Shown: piece after piece, positions 13,537-21,017 of the stretch
Position numbering within the stretch: the first letter of the stretch is position 1
Layout: each line of letters starts with the position of its first letter
Virus record (IMG/VR): IMGVR_UViG_3300027971_000217
Span: 1-24,275 of that record
DNA from: a virus
Length of the DNA stretch: 24,275 bases
Strand: one strand, 5' to 3'
Notes under the pieces: model-generated
The model's input: only the letters and a program-made list of their open reading frames with translations
The model's database searches: none
Told to the model about the DNA's origin: nothing
Made by a program: the position numbers and the translations under genes

Positions 13537-14817
13537 TTAGATAGCAGTGGTCACGTTGGTCCAGCTGGTACTACCCGTGGTATTCACGTACAGGCGTGTG
13601 CTAGAACTAGACCCATCAGTCCTGAGATATAAACTACCTTGAGCTGCTGCTATTGTTGGCGCACCTGATCCAAAAAATATACCAAGATTGGTAGTGCTAG
13701 ACATCATTATGCCAGCACCTGCTGTGCCACCAACTGGTACTGCGGTGCCAGCCAAAAACAATGCATTACCGGTAGCACTTACTTGACCACCAGTTCGTAT
13801 ATTACCACCAATGACGTTGGCAGTGGCACTGACATTGCCGCCACTGATGTTACCTGACGTAGTGATTGTATTGGATCCAGCAGCAACAATACCAATGATG
13901 TTAGCCCCGGTTACGTTACCAGTCACTGAGAATGTGTTACCTTGATAACCATTGGCACTGATGTTTCCTGTCAATACTACCCCGCCCGCACTTATGGTGC
14001 CAGCTGCTGAAATCAATCCCGCGGTGCGTATATTACCACCGGTGACATTGCCCGTAGCACTGACAAATCCGGATGCTGTTACATTACCAAGTGAAATATC
14101 TGTCACAGTCACATTACCAAATATGTCACCACCCACGTACAAGTTTCCTGCGATTCCCATACCGCCAGCTACAATCACTGCACCTGTGGTGGTACTGGTG
14201 CTACTAGTAGTAGCTGCCACATTAACGGTGTTGGTATAATAACTGAGAGGCCTATTCAAATCAAACACAGTAACAGTAGTACCACCATCACTGGTCACAA
14301 ATCCAAATTCATAATAACCAATTGCTCCGAATGTGATCACATTAGAACTGATACCTTGTATGCCAGTGACACCCAGGGTCACAGCAGCAGGCAAGGTCAC
14401 AGTGTATGCGGTGTTGGTGATATTGATCTGCACACGCATCATGCCCACAGTTCCCGCTGTGGGAAAGTTGGTAAATCCCAGGCTAACACTACCGCTAGTG
14501 CTCACAGTTTGATAATGCCCGGAACTATAATCCAAAGTGACCGATCCCGAAGTCACTGTGTTTTGCACGATACTGCCGGAAAAGTCACGGATCAACGCAG
14601 AGTAGATCAATTGATCCGCCATGTTGTTGTCCAAGGTGGTGCCGGTCAATGCACTTTTAAGGATGGCCTTGTTTTCCAGATCTGTAATTTCGTTTTTGGC
14701 GTAAGTAAAGTTGGTTTGGATGTTAGTGAAGTTATCACGGAATCCTTGAGTATTGTTAGGCACGCCGGCAACAGGGTAGTTGGCGTCGATGTTTTGTGGG
14801 TTGATGCTGCTGGTCAT
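13537..14817 (-). CDS. tail fibre/adhesin-like structural protein
   Basis: 426 aa on the minus strand. The N-terminus (SINPQNIDANYPVAGVPNNT, then QGFRDNFTNIQTNF) is a recurrent attachment module of T4-like environmental phage fibres. The middle (about 230-350) is a beta-repeat region with units around NVTGGNIRTAG, NVTGANI and NVIGGNIRTGG. The C-terminus (QGSLYLRTDGSSSSTRLYVN, then TTGSTSWTNV) matches a common fibre end. No Cys, few charged residues. The late promoter AATAAATA (14846 to 14839) gives a 16-base leader with AAGGA. It is the only structural gene read leftward here and sits between the radical SAM gene and the late plus-strand genes, like an exchangeable fibre cassette. Confidence 0.85.
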   Translation of the reverse strand: MTSSINPQNIDANYPVAGVPNNTQGFRDNFTNIQTNFTYAKNEITDLENKAILKSALTGTTLDNNMADQLIYSALIRDFSGSIVQNTVTSGSVTLDYSSGHYQTVSTSGSVSLGFTNFPTAGTVGMMRVQINITNTAYTVTLPAAVTLGVTGIQGISSNVITFGAIGYYEFGFVTSDGGTTVTVFDLNRPLSYYTNTVNVAATTSSTSTTTGAVIVAGGMGIAGNLYVGGDIFGNVTVTDISLGNVTASGFVSATGNVTGGNIRTAGLISAAGTISAGGVVLTGNISANGYQGNTFSVTGNVTGANIIGIVAAGSNTITTSGNISGGNVSATANVIGGNIRTGGQVSATGNALFLAGTAVPVGGTAGAGIMMSSTTNLGIFFGSGAPTIAAAQGSLYLRTDGSSSSTRLYVNTTGSTSWTNVTTAI

Positions 14818-14838
14818 TGGTTGGTATCCTTGTATAGA

Positions 14839-14846
14839 TATTTATT
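14839..14846 (-). promoter_or_regulatory. T4-type late promoter (AATAAATA), minus strand
   Basis: One mismatch to TATAAATA. Predicted +1 at 14833, with a 16-base leader carrying AAGGA before the ATG at 14817. It forms a divergent pair with 14861-14868. Confidence 0.65.
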
Positions 14847-14860
14847 CACATCCGGAAAAC

Positions 14861-14868
14861 GCTAAATA
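14861..14868 (+). promoter_or_regulatory. late promoter (GCTAAATA)
   Basis: Same GCTAAATA as at 19610 and 22451. Predicted +1 about 14874, 16 bases before the ATG at 14890. Confidence 0.65.
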
Positions 14869-14889
14869 ATCCAAAGGCCATTGATTTAC

Positions 14890-15138
14890 ATGCAAAAGAA
14901 AACACGCAGCATCCTGGAAGAACTGGACAGTCTGTACATCGAACGAGATCGTCGGCTGGTGATAGAAAATCGTGCGGCCACCATAATAGTCAATGCCATC
15001 AGATTGCTGGAACAAATAGACAGTGAATTTGATACAGAAACAGCCGAAGCTCTCAATAGGAAATTTCTCAATGCCATACGCACAAAAAATGCCGGTAAAT
15101 TCTCTCGATCAGTAAGGAAAACAGATGCAAATTCATGA
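14890..15138 (+). CDS. small helical late protein, unknown function
   Basis: 82 aa from ATG 14890; an in-frame TTG at 14881 is less likely because AAAGG (14873-14877) would be only 3 bases from it, although it is 12 bases from the ATG. The protein is highly charged and helical (RSILEELDSLYIERDRR, then AIRLLEQIDSEFDTETAEAL), consistent with a coiled-coil or helical bundle. No Cys or membrane segment. It overlaps the next gene by 14 bases and belongs to the late cluster that includes the capsid-core-like proteins. Function unknown. Confidence 0.75.
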   Translation: MQKKTRSILEELDSLYIERDRRLVIENRAATIIVNAIRLLEQIDSEFDTETAEALNRKFLNAIRTKNAGKFSRSVRKTDANS

Positions 15139-15919
15139 ACTGACCCAACGCCGCCGGCTGAATGAAGTGGGTGCATGGTCCAAAGGATTCTTAAAAGGAT
15201 TTGGTATAGATGTACCCGATCAGCAAAAATCAACCCCAGAACTGGAAGCACTGGCCAACGCACCACCGTTGATAGCCAGACAATCACGACAGATGCAACG
15301 CGATTGGGCAAAACAAGTATCTCAGGCCATGGCAGCAGATGTTGTGACCAATCCGGAAGATCTAAGCGATCAGTCTATGAGAGCATTAGAAAAAACACTA
15401 CGCCAGATGATATCTTCATTGATGAACAACATGGATATTAGAACATTGCCACAGGCAGTGGCCACAGTGGGTGCCAATGGGCAGCCCACGACATACTATA
15501 CCGATCAAGCTACCAATATTATGAACCGATTGGAAGATGGTGTGAGAGAATTGCATACTTTCTGGATGGACAAAACTGCCACACAAGAATTAGCTGAATG
15601 GCAAAAAGTGGCACAGGCAGCGTATGATGCCAGTGTTCTAGTTCAGTTTCATCCGGCACAAACAGCAGCAGCCGGTGGAGGGCAAGCTGCGGCACAAACA
15701 GCAGCAACCAGCGGAGGGCAAGCTGCACCGCAACAACCATCGCCGCCGCAACCACAAGGCCAACCGGGACAAAACACCATGTCACATGCCAGTGTGCGGT
15801 ACAATCAAACATCAGCAGAATGGGAGATAGATTTTGGAACAGGCTGGGTACCATTAGACATGACCAATCCACAACACCAGGCCTACATGCAGGCCATGCT
15901 AGCAGGTACAGCACCATGA
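15125..15919 (+). CDS. late virion/capsid-core-like protein with QA/PQ-rich linker
   Basis: 264 aa; ATG with AAGGA 6 bases upstream (15114-15118). It begins MQIHEL, an (I)xE signature shared with three other late proteins. A helical N-terminal half (to about residue 175) is followed by a low-complexity AQTAAAGGGQAA repeat and a PQ-rich linker (about 177-217), then a small C-terminal domain (SVRYNQTSAEWEIDFGTGWV). The linker contains a 36-bp tandem duplication. No signal peptide or known enzyme motif. It probably packs in or on the virion, by analogy with the T4 internal proteins; inference. The stop overlaps the next ATG. Confidence 0.7.
   Translation: MQIHELTQRRRLNEVGAWSKGFLKGFGIDVPDQQKSTPELEALANAPPLIARQSRQMQRDWAKQVSQAMAADVVTNPEDLSDQSMRALEKTLRQMISSLMNNMDIRTLPQAVATVGANGQPTTYYTDQATNIMNRLEDGVRELHTFWMDKTATQELAEWQKVAQAAYDASVLVQFHPAQTAAAGGGQAAAQTAATSGGQAAPQQPSPPQPQGQPGQNTMSHASVRYNQTSAEWEIDFGTGWVPLDMTNPQHQAYMQAMLAGTAP
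15655..15726 (+). repeat. tandem 36-bp repeat, two copies
   Basis: Copies 15655-15690 and 15691-15726 differ at only 3 positions. They encode two 12-residue units of the AQTAAxxGGQAA type and keep frame. Likely expands or contracts by slippage. Confidence 0.9.
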
Positions 15920-17943
15920 GATATTTACTAGAAGGCGGCAATGTTTTCAAAGGCCCCAAGGGCGAGCCTCTCACACAGCGTATCAATCGTCAAGATGTAC
16001 CTGCCACGATCCAATGGATAGAACAAGTGACTGGTATAGATTTCAGTACAGAACTTGGAGAAGATGGCGTACCATTGCGTTGGTTAGGATCAACCGGCAA
16101 GGCCCCTTCTTCGGGCGACTTGGATCTTGCTGTGGATCTCAATGAAGCTTCAAGAGAACAAGTAGAAAGTATCCTAAAGCAATTTGTTCAAAGCCAAGGA
16201 CTAGATCCCAGAGAATACGTGGTTAAAAAAGGTGAAAAAGGTGAGGTACATCTTAAAACACCTATCGCTGGTGATGCCAATCGTGGATTTGTACAGACTG
16301 ACTTTATGTTCTTTGAGAACTTGGATTGGGGACAGTTCTTTTATGCAGGCGGTACAGGCTCGGCCTACAAAGGCAAGAACCGTAATGTGTTGATGAGCAG
16401 CATAGCCAAACAACTAGGACTCAAAGTGGGCTCCAATGGCATGTTCTCTCGTGCCACAAATGAGCTGGTGCAAGGTGGCCTGGATCCTGACTATGTGGCC
16501 CAGGTGCTGCTGGGATCTGGAGCCACTCGTGCCAATCTCAAGAATGTGGAATCAATCTATGCTGCATTGGCCAAAGATCCCAACCGTGATGCCAAGCTAG
16601 CTGATTTCCGTGGTTATCTAGCCGGCGAAGGCTTGCAGGAACCTGATTTATCTGTGAAAGAAAGCGACGCATATTTCCTAGCTAGATTACGTGATCGTAT
16701 CGTGAATCGCGGATACGTAGCCTTGGTTGAAACTAAAAAATCTTACCAACTTTACGAACAAGAACCTGCTGCTGTAGGCGGAAAAGCCAAAGGCATCGAA
16801 CACCTGGAAGATTATATTTTCCGCAAGGGCAGTGCCGGAGTAGACCAAGCATTGGCCATAGCTGATGGGTTTTATAAAAATTCTCAAACAGGATCCGTAA
16901 AATGGGATGGAAAACCTGCTGTGGTGTTTGGCCGCAAGCCTACAACCGGTGAGTTTGTGCTTACAGATGATTCGGGTTTTTCAGCAGCCGGTTACGATGG
17001 ATTGTTTACCAGCACAGATGCCATTGCTGACGATATGTCTCGACGAGATGCTAATGCTGTTGCTAAAGGCAACAAAGCAGATAGAGTCAAAACTTTACTG
17101 CCAACATACAACGCTATTTGGCCATATCTTGAAGCAGCCACTCCTACAAACTTCCGTGGTTATGTCAAAGGAGATCTGATGTACTGGGCCAACACCGATA
17201 ACCCGTTGCCAGCAACAGAAGAAGAAATTGTACCCGGCGCAGTTTATAAGTCTGCTGGACTACTGATATTTAGACCCAACACTGTGACATATCGTATTCC
17301 GGCGGACAGCAAATTAGGACAACAAATTGCCAACAGCAACATAGGTGTGGCTGTACACACCATGTATGCAGATGCAGGTGCTGCCAAACAACCACTCAGC
17401 GGAGTCAGATTCAATCCTGTGGAAGGATTGTTGCTGATAGAACCAATCACCGCAAAACCTGTACCTAAGAACAGTCCTATGTACAACCAGATCAAAACAA
17501 TGTTGCAGCAGAATCGAGCGGCTATAGATACTTTGCTCAATCCTGGTGAACTACGTGCAATGAAGATCACTGACTTGGCCAAGTTGGCCATAGACTACAT
17601 AAACAAACGTGTGGATCCAAGACACGCTGCCTACACAGGTGATTTTCGTGACCTTGTGCCTGGATTCTTAGCCTGGTTGGAACAAACACAAACACCACAA
17701 AAAGTTGGCAATATTGCACAGTACCTGAGTAGTCCTACCAGCAATGAACAGGGGTTGGCTGCGGCATTCTTGTTGTTTGAAATGTTGCATGATTTGAAAC
17801 TGGATCTGTTAGGAAAACTAGATGCACAGGTGCCCGGCAATGAAGGATGGGTGTTTGCGACCCCTGCAGGCTATGGCAAAGCAGTGAATAGATTTGATTT
17901 TACCGCCAGAAACAAAGCAAAAAACAATCCTCAACCCCAGTGA
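15916..17943 (+). CDS. nucleotidyltransferase plus KxDG ligase-like fusion protein
   Basis: 675 aa from ATG 15916 in an ATGA overlap; a longer frame from 15820 is rejected as internal to the previous gene. I relate it to the DUF6267-type proteins of T4-like phages. N-terminal part: GSTGKAPSSGDLDLAVD (58-74) gives a polymerase-beta-type GS plus D68/D70 motif, and QTDFMFF provides a third Asp (129), as in minimal nucleotidyltransferases. Second part: VKWDGKPAVVFGR (328-340) contains KWDG, the KxDG motif I of covalent nucleotidyltransferases (ligases and capping enzymes), with a possible motif III GYVKGDLMYW (415-424) and motif IV EGLLLIEP (503-510). Substrate and activity are not established. 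The N-terminus MRYLLEGG resembles a capsid-targeting or processing signal. Confidence 0.85.
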   Translation: MRYLLEGGNVFKGPKGEPLTQRINRQDVPATIQWIEQVTGIDFSTELGEDGVPLRWLGSTGKAPSSGDLDLAVDLNEASREQVESILKQFVQSQGLDPREYVVKKGEKGEVHLKTPIAGDANRGFVQTDFMFFENLDWGQFFYAGGTGSAYKGKNRNVLMSSIAKQLGLKVGSNGMFSRATNELVQGGLDPDYVAQVLLGSGATRANLKNVESIYAALAKDPNRDAKLADFRGYLAGEGLQEPDLSVKESDAYFLARLRDRIVNRGYVALVETKKSYQLYEQEPAAVGGKAKGIEHLEDYIFRKGSAGVDQALAIADGFYKNSQTGSVKWDGKPAVVFGRKPTTGEFVLTDDSGFSAAGYDGLFTSTDAIADDMSRRDANAVAKGNKADRVKTLLPTYNAIWPYLEAATPTNFRGYVKGDLMYWANTDNPLPATEEEIVPGAVYKSAGLLIFRPNTVTYRIPADSKLGQQIANSNIGVAVHTMYADAGAAKQPLSGVRFNPVEGLLLIEPITAKPVPKNSPMYNQIKTMLQQNRAAIDTLLNPGELRAMKITDLAKLAIDYINKRVDPRHAAYTGDFRDLVPGFLAWLEQTQTPQKVGNIAQYLSSPTSNEQGLAAAFLLFEMLHDLKLDLLGKLDAQVPGNEGWVFATPAGYGKAVNRFDFTARNKAKNNPQPQ

Positions 17944-17956
17944 TTTTTGCCGATTG

Positions 17957-17964
17957 TATAAATA
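17957..17964 (+). promoter_or_regulatory. T4 late promoter, perfect TATAAATA
   Basis: Exact T4 late consensus. Predicted +1 at 17970, 36-base leader with AAAGGA (17992-17997) 8 bases before the ATG at 18006. The longest leader and best promoter in the window. Confidence 0.9.
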
Positions 17965-18005
17965 AAAGTAGGGCAACAACCCACTAACTTTAAAGGAAAT
18001 TTATC

Positions 18006-18416
18006 ATGGCAGTATTTACAAAAGTAAACGGAACTACACAACCAGTATTTGCACTGGACGTGGCAAACGGTTCTATCGCAGGAACAGCTAACGTAGCTGC
18101 TCAAGGTCCAGTTCAGATCCAAGGTCCTAAACTAGACTTCTTCACATTGACAGCCAACGCTGCTTTGACCAATGCCGGTAACGTCAATGGTTATTTGAAC
18201 AATGTGTTGCAATCTATCCAACAGACCGGTACCATCGCAATTTACCAAGCTGGCGCAACAGCTGGTACAATCAGCTTGGCTATCTACCCAAGTGGCGCAT
18301 ACACCACAGCCACTTTGGTTACTGCTGCTCAAGTAGCCAATGCAACCGGCGGATTGAACATCGGTATTCCAACAGCTAACGTGAGTTCCACAGCTAGCTT
18401 CACTAACCTAGCCTAA
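18006..18416 (+). CDS. candidate abundant small virion protein
   Basis: 136 aa, dominated by Ala, Thr, Gly, Val and Asn with almost no charge (MAVFTKVNGTTQPVFALDVA; GTISLAIYPSGAYTTATL). No Cys, signal peptide or membrane segment. A perfect late promoter, a strong Shine-Dalgarno sequence and a strong terminator directly after make it a stand-alone, probably highly expressed gene. This combination fits a capsid decoration or other high-copy structural protein, by inference from expression signals and composition. Codons look enriched in GCT/AAC/GGT-type choices compared with neighbours. Confidence 0.8.
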   Translation: MAVFTKVNGTTQPVFALDVANGSIAGTANVAAQGPVQIQGPKLDFFTLTANAALTNAGNVNGYLNNVLQSIQQTGTIAIYQAGATAGTISLAIYPSGAYTTATLVTAAQVANATGGLNIGIPTANVSSTASFTNLA

Positions 18417-18440
18417 CAGCTCGGTTAATTGACCACAGCA

Positions 18441-18473
18441 ACCCCGGAGATAAAAAATCCGGGGTTTCTTTTT
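18441..18473 (+). terminator. rho-independent terminator
   Basis: An 8-bp perfect stem ACCCCGGA / TCCGGGGT (18441-18448 with 18458-18465), 9-base A-rich loop, followed by TTCTTTTT. It closes the 18006 transcript. Confidence 0.92.
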
Positions 18474-18476
18474 GGC

Positions 18477-18484
18477 CTTAAATA
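18477..18484 (+). promoter_or_regulatory. late promoter (CTTAAATA)
   Basis: Two mismatches to TATAAATA. Predicted +1 at 18490, only 3 bases before the ATG at 18493, with no Shine-Dalgarno sequence. It immediately follows the terminator. Confidence 0.55.
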
Positions 18485-18492
18485 TCTATCTA

Positions 18493-18924
18493 ATGAGAAT
18501 ACAATGTCGCACCCTCTTTGATTGCAGTTATACAGGTACCACTGGGCATTTCAGACCAGCTGAGATCCCGTTTGAAGATCGAATTGGACAGATGATAACA
18601 AATCAAGCAGACTGGCATCACAGCCGTAATCAACAACGCAACTGGGAAACCCTGTTGCAGATCATTGGATTGCGCACACAGCCAATGGATATCACCACAC
18701 CGGTTTATCGCACTGGTGCTTGGGAATTTGAATTCCGAGTAGAAGCACCATCGGTATATGCTATAGATGGCAACCCAGATCCACTGGCCGGACTGATACA
18801 AGGCTGTGCAGATGTGCCCATGATGACGCATCTTACTGAACAACCGGAATTGAAATCAACCATCACAACCATTGGCTCAGATCAGAATATTTGGTTTCGG
18901 GCACTAAATACATCATTGGAGTGA
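18493..18924 (+). CDS. conserved-type late protein, unknown function, leaderless candidate
   Basis: 143 aa from ATG 18493 (MRIQCRTLFDCSYTGTTGHF). A TTG at 18472 in frame is rejected because it lies in the terminator tail and upstream of the late promoter. The sequence has several Trp/Arg-rich patches (WHHSRNQQRNWETLLQIIGL, residues 43-62) and WEFEFRVEAPSVYAID near 78-93. Similar proteins recur in the late clusters of T4-like environmental phages with no known role; a small tail or head-completion protein is plausible. The end of the gene carries the next late promoter. Confidence 0.8.
   Translation: MRIQCRTLFDCSYTGTTGHFRPAEIPFEDRIGQMITNQADWHHSRNQQRNWETLLQIIGLRTQPMDITTPVYRTGAWEFEFRVEAPSVYAIDGNPDPLAGLIQGCADVPMMTHLTEQPELKSTITTIGSDQNIWFRALNTSLE
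18903..18910 (+). promoter_or_regulatory. late promoter (ACTAAATA) inside the upstream gene end
   Basis: Two mismatches to TATAAATA. Predicted +1 at 18916 leaves an 11-base leader with GGAG (18918-18921) before ATG 18927. Confidence 0.6.
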
Positions 18925-18926
18925 TC

Positions 18927-19193
18927 ATGGTAGATACAACTGATATTGAAAAGAAAAGCCTTGAGGCTCACGTGGAACTGTGTGCCGAGCGTTATCGCCT
19001 GCTGGAGCTCAAGATTGAAAATGTGGAAACCAGTGTGGGTTCGGTAAAAACCATGGTCACAGAAGTGCATGAGATGATGCATGCAATGGCCAACAAACGC
19101 AATGATCAACTGATCAACTGGGGCATAGGAATTATTGGTACGTTGATAGGCACGGTGGCGTGGTTGGCTGTGCATTATTTTAAGAACTCATGA
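18927..19193 (+). CDS. small coiled-coil protein with C-terminal membrane segment, holin-like candidate
   Basis: 88 aa from ATG 18927 with GGAG 5 bases upstream; an in-frame TTG at 18891 is rejected. The first 60 residues are charged and heptad-like (ELCAERYRLLELKIENVETSV). Residues 64-85 (INWGIGIIGTLIGTVAWLAVHYF) are one clear transmembrane helix, with a short basic tail (KNS) after it. The layout (N-terminal coiled coil, one C-terminal TM) is like XhlA/holin-associated proteins and other small phage membrane proteins; a role in lysis or membrane anchoring is inference. No endolysin is seen next to it. Confidence 0.75.
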   Translation: MVDTTDIEKKSLEAHVELCAERYRLLELKIENVETSVGSVKTMVTEVHEMMHAMANKRNDQLINWGIGIIGTLIGTVAWLAVHYFKNS

Positions 19194-19669
19194 TACACGA
19201 ACAAAGACTCGAAGTCCTAATGACAAGAGAGTTCAAAAAACACTCAGCCAATACCATTGTGGATGACGATACTGGTACCAAGTATTTGGTATTTGGAAAG
19301 TATGAAATCGCACAGACCCCTGACGGCTTTGTGGTCAGTGACTGGCACAGTCCTTTACATTGTTTCTCCGCCAAACGTATCGCATTGAGCTGGTGCATAG
19401 CAGACAAATATCAAAGATACAACTTATCAAACAACATAGTGATACTGGATCGTAGGCAACAGGTTCTCAAAACAGATATCTATTGCAGCAGAAAAACAGC
19501 CGATGCCAGCGGGCACGAATCGTTCTACGAGATAGTGAATACCAAGATGCAACCCAAGATTGACATGCTTGAGTCAGTGACTGCCGAATTAGAAAAATGT
19601 GTAAATTCGGCTAAATACCTACAGATTAGAGGATTCCATAATGAAACTGCAAGAACTAGCGGCTCCTAA
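19190..19669 (+). CDS. unknown late protein
   Basis: 159 aa, starting in an ATGA overlap with the one-TM protein. A strand-rich N-terminal half (TKYLVFGKYEIAQTPDGFVV, residues 29-48, then WHSPLHCFSAKRIALSWCIA) is followed by a helical C-terminus (KIDMLESVTAELEKCVNSA). No membrane segment or recognised enzyme motif. The end overlaps the next gene by 29 bases and contains its late promoter and Shine-Dalgarno site. Function unknown; late expression suggests a virion or assembly role. Confidence 0.8.
   Translation: MIHEQRLEVLMTREFKKHSANTIVDDDTGTKYLVFGKYEIAQTPDGFVVSDWHSPLHCFSAKRIALSWCIADKYQRYNLSNNIVILDRRQQVLKTDIYCSRKTADASGHESFYEIVNTKMQPKIDMLESVTAELEKCVNSAKYLQIRGFHNETARTSGS
19610..19617 (+). promoter_or_regulatory. 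late promoter (GCTAAATA)
   Basis: Predicted +1 at 19623, 18-base leader with AGAGGA (19628-19633) 7 bases before ATG 19641. It lies inside the 3' end of the preceding gene. Confidence 0.68.
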
Positions 19670-20603
19670 GCCATCAAAACAAATCGCCAAAGTATTCGAA
19701 AGTTATTTTGGTTCACGCATCAGCTTTGATCGTTTGACTAGAAATCAAACCCAAATGATGCTGAGCAAGGTACGTGGAGTCCTGGGCGAGCACCGCAGCA
19801 CCACGGCACGCCATACCAGCCAGCAGGATCCCAAATACTTGCAACTGGTCATGATGGAGCAAGCTCTATCCAGCCGCTTGCGCGAAGAAGGTGTAATTGT
19901 GCCAGGCGGTGGCGGTGGAGCAACCAATCCAGGAACATCATCAGGATCAGCTCCTGGTCAGACCACACCTCCTCCTGGACAACCAACACCTGGTGCAACA
20001 CCACAGCAGACCCCGCAAGATCCAGAAATGGCTAAAATTCTAAAAATGAGTCAATCTGGTGCATCATTGACTCCTGATCAACAAAAGAAAATGGGTCAAT
20101 ATGTTCTCCAGCAAAATATGGCCATGGCCGAAAGCCGTCTGCGTAGAGAATATCGCATCTTGAAAGAATCCGAAATCCAACAGGCCCAAGTGGTGTTGGC
20201 TGCACAGGACCTAGTGGACAAGATGCAAGACATGGTAGAAGAAGTTTCTGAACTGCAATTCAAAGACCTGCCTGCTCTAGTAGAAAGCATCAAGAATCAA
20301 GTTGGTGTGGATCAAGCCATGCAATTCAACACTGACGCCACTGGCGCACTGGCCGGCCTGCTGCAAAATCTGCAAGGTGCCAAACAACAACTGGAAGCTG
20401 CACTAGGTGTGGTGACCGGTACCGGTGGACCAGACATGAGCGCAATCGCCAATGCTGGCGCTGCTGCTGGTGCTATGGGCGCTGCTGGTGCCGATATGGG
20501 TGCTGCCGCAGGTGATATAGGATTAGCAGGCCCCCCTCCAGGTGAGGAAGAAGAACCACCAGCAGCCCCAGCTGGTGCTGCACTAGGCCGAGCACGTAGA
20601 TAA
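19641..20603 (+). CDS. capsid-core/scaffold-like late protein
   Basis: 320 aa. It begins MKLQEL, an LxE signature like T4 capsid-targeting/processing sites. A basic helical N-terminal segment (to about 85) is followed by a Gly/Pro/Thr linker (about 88-130), a long helical acidic domain (AMAESRLRREYRILKESEIQ, then VLAAQDLVDKMQDMVEEVSE, about 155-260) and an Ala/Gly-rich then Glu/Pro-rich tail. The long helices and low-complexity linkers resemble prohead core or scaffold-associated proteins; that assignment is by character, not by search. Clear Shine-Dalgarno sequence. The TAA shares a base with the next ATG. Confidence 0.75.
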   Translation: MKLQELAAPKPSKQIAKVFESYFGSRISFDRLTRNQTQMMLSKVRGVLGEHRSTTARHTSQQDPKYLQLVMMEQALSSRLREEGVIVPGGGGGATNPGTSSGSAPGQTTPPPGQPTPGATPQQTPQDPEMAKILKMSQSGASLTPDQQKKMGQYVLQQNMAMAESRLRREYRILKESEIQQAQVVLAAQDLVDKMQDMVEEVSELQFKDLPALVESIKNQVGVDQAMQFNTDATGALAGLLQNLQGAKQQLEAALGVVTGTGGPDMSAIANAGAAAGAMGAAGADMGAAAGDIGLAGPPPGEEEEPPAAPAGAALGRARR

Positions 20604-20959
20604 TGCGTATATTTGAAGTTGCCAATTCAGCATCGGCAACTCCGAGCCCGGATCAATTGATAGGGCTGGTTTCGTTTTTGGCAGGCCGTGCGGATGATAC
20701 CAATGCTCGTAAAGAGATAAACCAAGATGCATTTATAAGTTTGGCACAGAGTCTAGATATCAACGTGACCAAAGAGAATCTTGGTGATCTTATCGCTCAA
20801 CCTCCATTAAGCAACATGCTGGCACCGTTGGATCCCAACTCCGGTGTGGTCACATTCAAAGGTGGCGAAGAACCAAACACTGCCATGCCAGTTAATCGAG
20901 CTCAAGACATAGTAGCTGCTGCTGCCAAGTCAGCAATGAAGAAAAAACGAGTCGGTTAG
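20603..20959 (+). CDS. small late protein, probable capsid-core partner
   Basis: 118 aa, starting in TAATG directly after the core-like protein. It begins MRIFEV, an (I)xE signature shared with other late proteins here. A helical N-terminal half (DQLIGLVSFLAGRADDTNAR) is followed by IAQPPLSNMLAPLDPNSGVV (71-90), a VTFKGGEEP turn and a basic C-terminus (AKSAMKKKRVG). No catalytic motif seen. Translational coupling suggests it works with the preceding scaffold-like protein. Function unknown. Confidence 0.75.
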   Translation: MRIFEVANSASATPSPDQLIGLVSFLAGRADDTNARKEINQDAFISLAQSLDINVTKENLGDLIAQPPLSNMLAPLDPNSGVVTFKGGEEPNTAMPVNRAQDIVAAAAKSAMKKKRVG

Positions 20960-20981
20960 TCCAGAACTATTGCTCTTTGTG

Positions 20982-20989
20982 AGTAAATA
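20982..20989 (+). promoter_or_regulatory. late promoter (AGTAAATA) of the Fe-S operon
   Basis: Two mismatches to TATAAATA. Predicted +1 at 20995, 23-base leader with AAGGA (21006-21010) 7 bases before ATG 21018. Confidence 0.6.
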
Positions 20990-21017
20990 CCTTATTATAT
21001 AACATAAGGAACACGAC

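Noticed and set aside
14356-14865. 169-codon plus-strand frame across the fibre gene
   Set aside because: It is antisense to a well-supported minus-strand fibre gene with promoter and Shine-Dalgarno site, and has no protein-like composition.
17268-17276. CTAAATA on the minus strand inside the NTase/ligase-like gene
   Set aside because: No minus-strand gene follows; it is likely a chance match within coding sequence.
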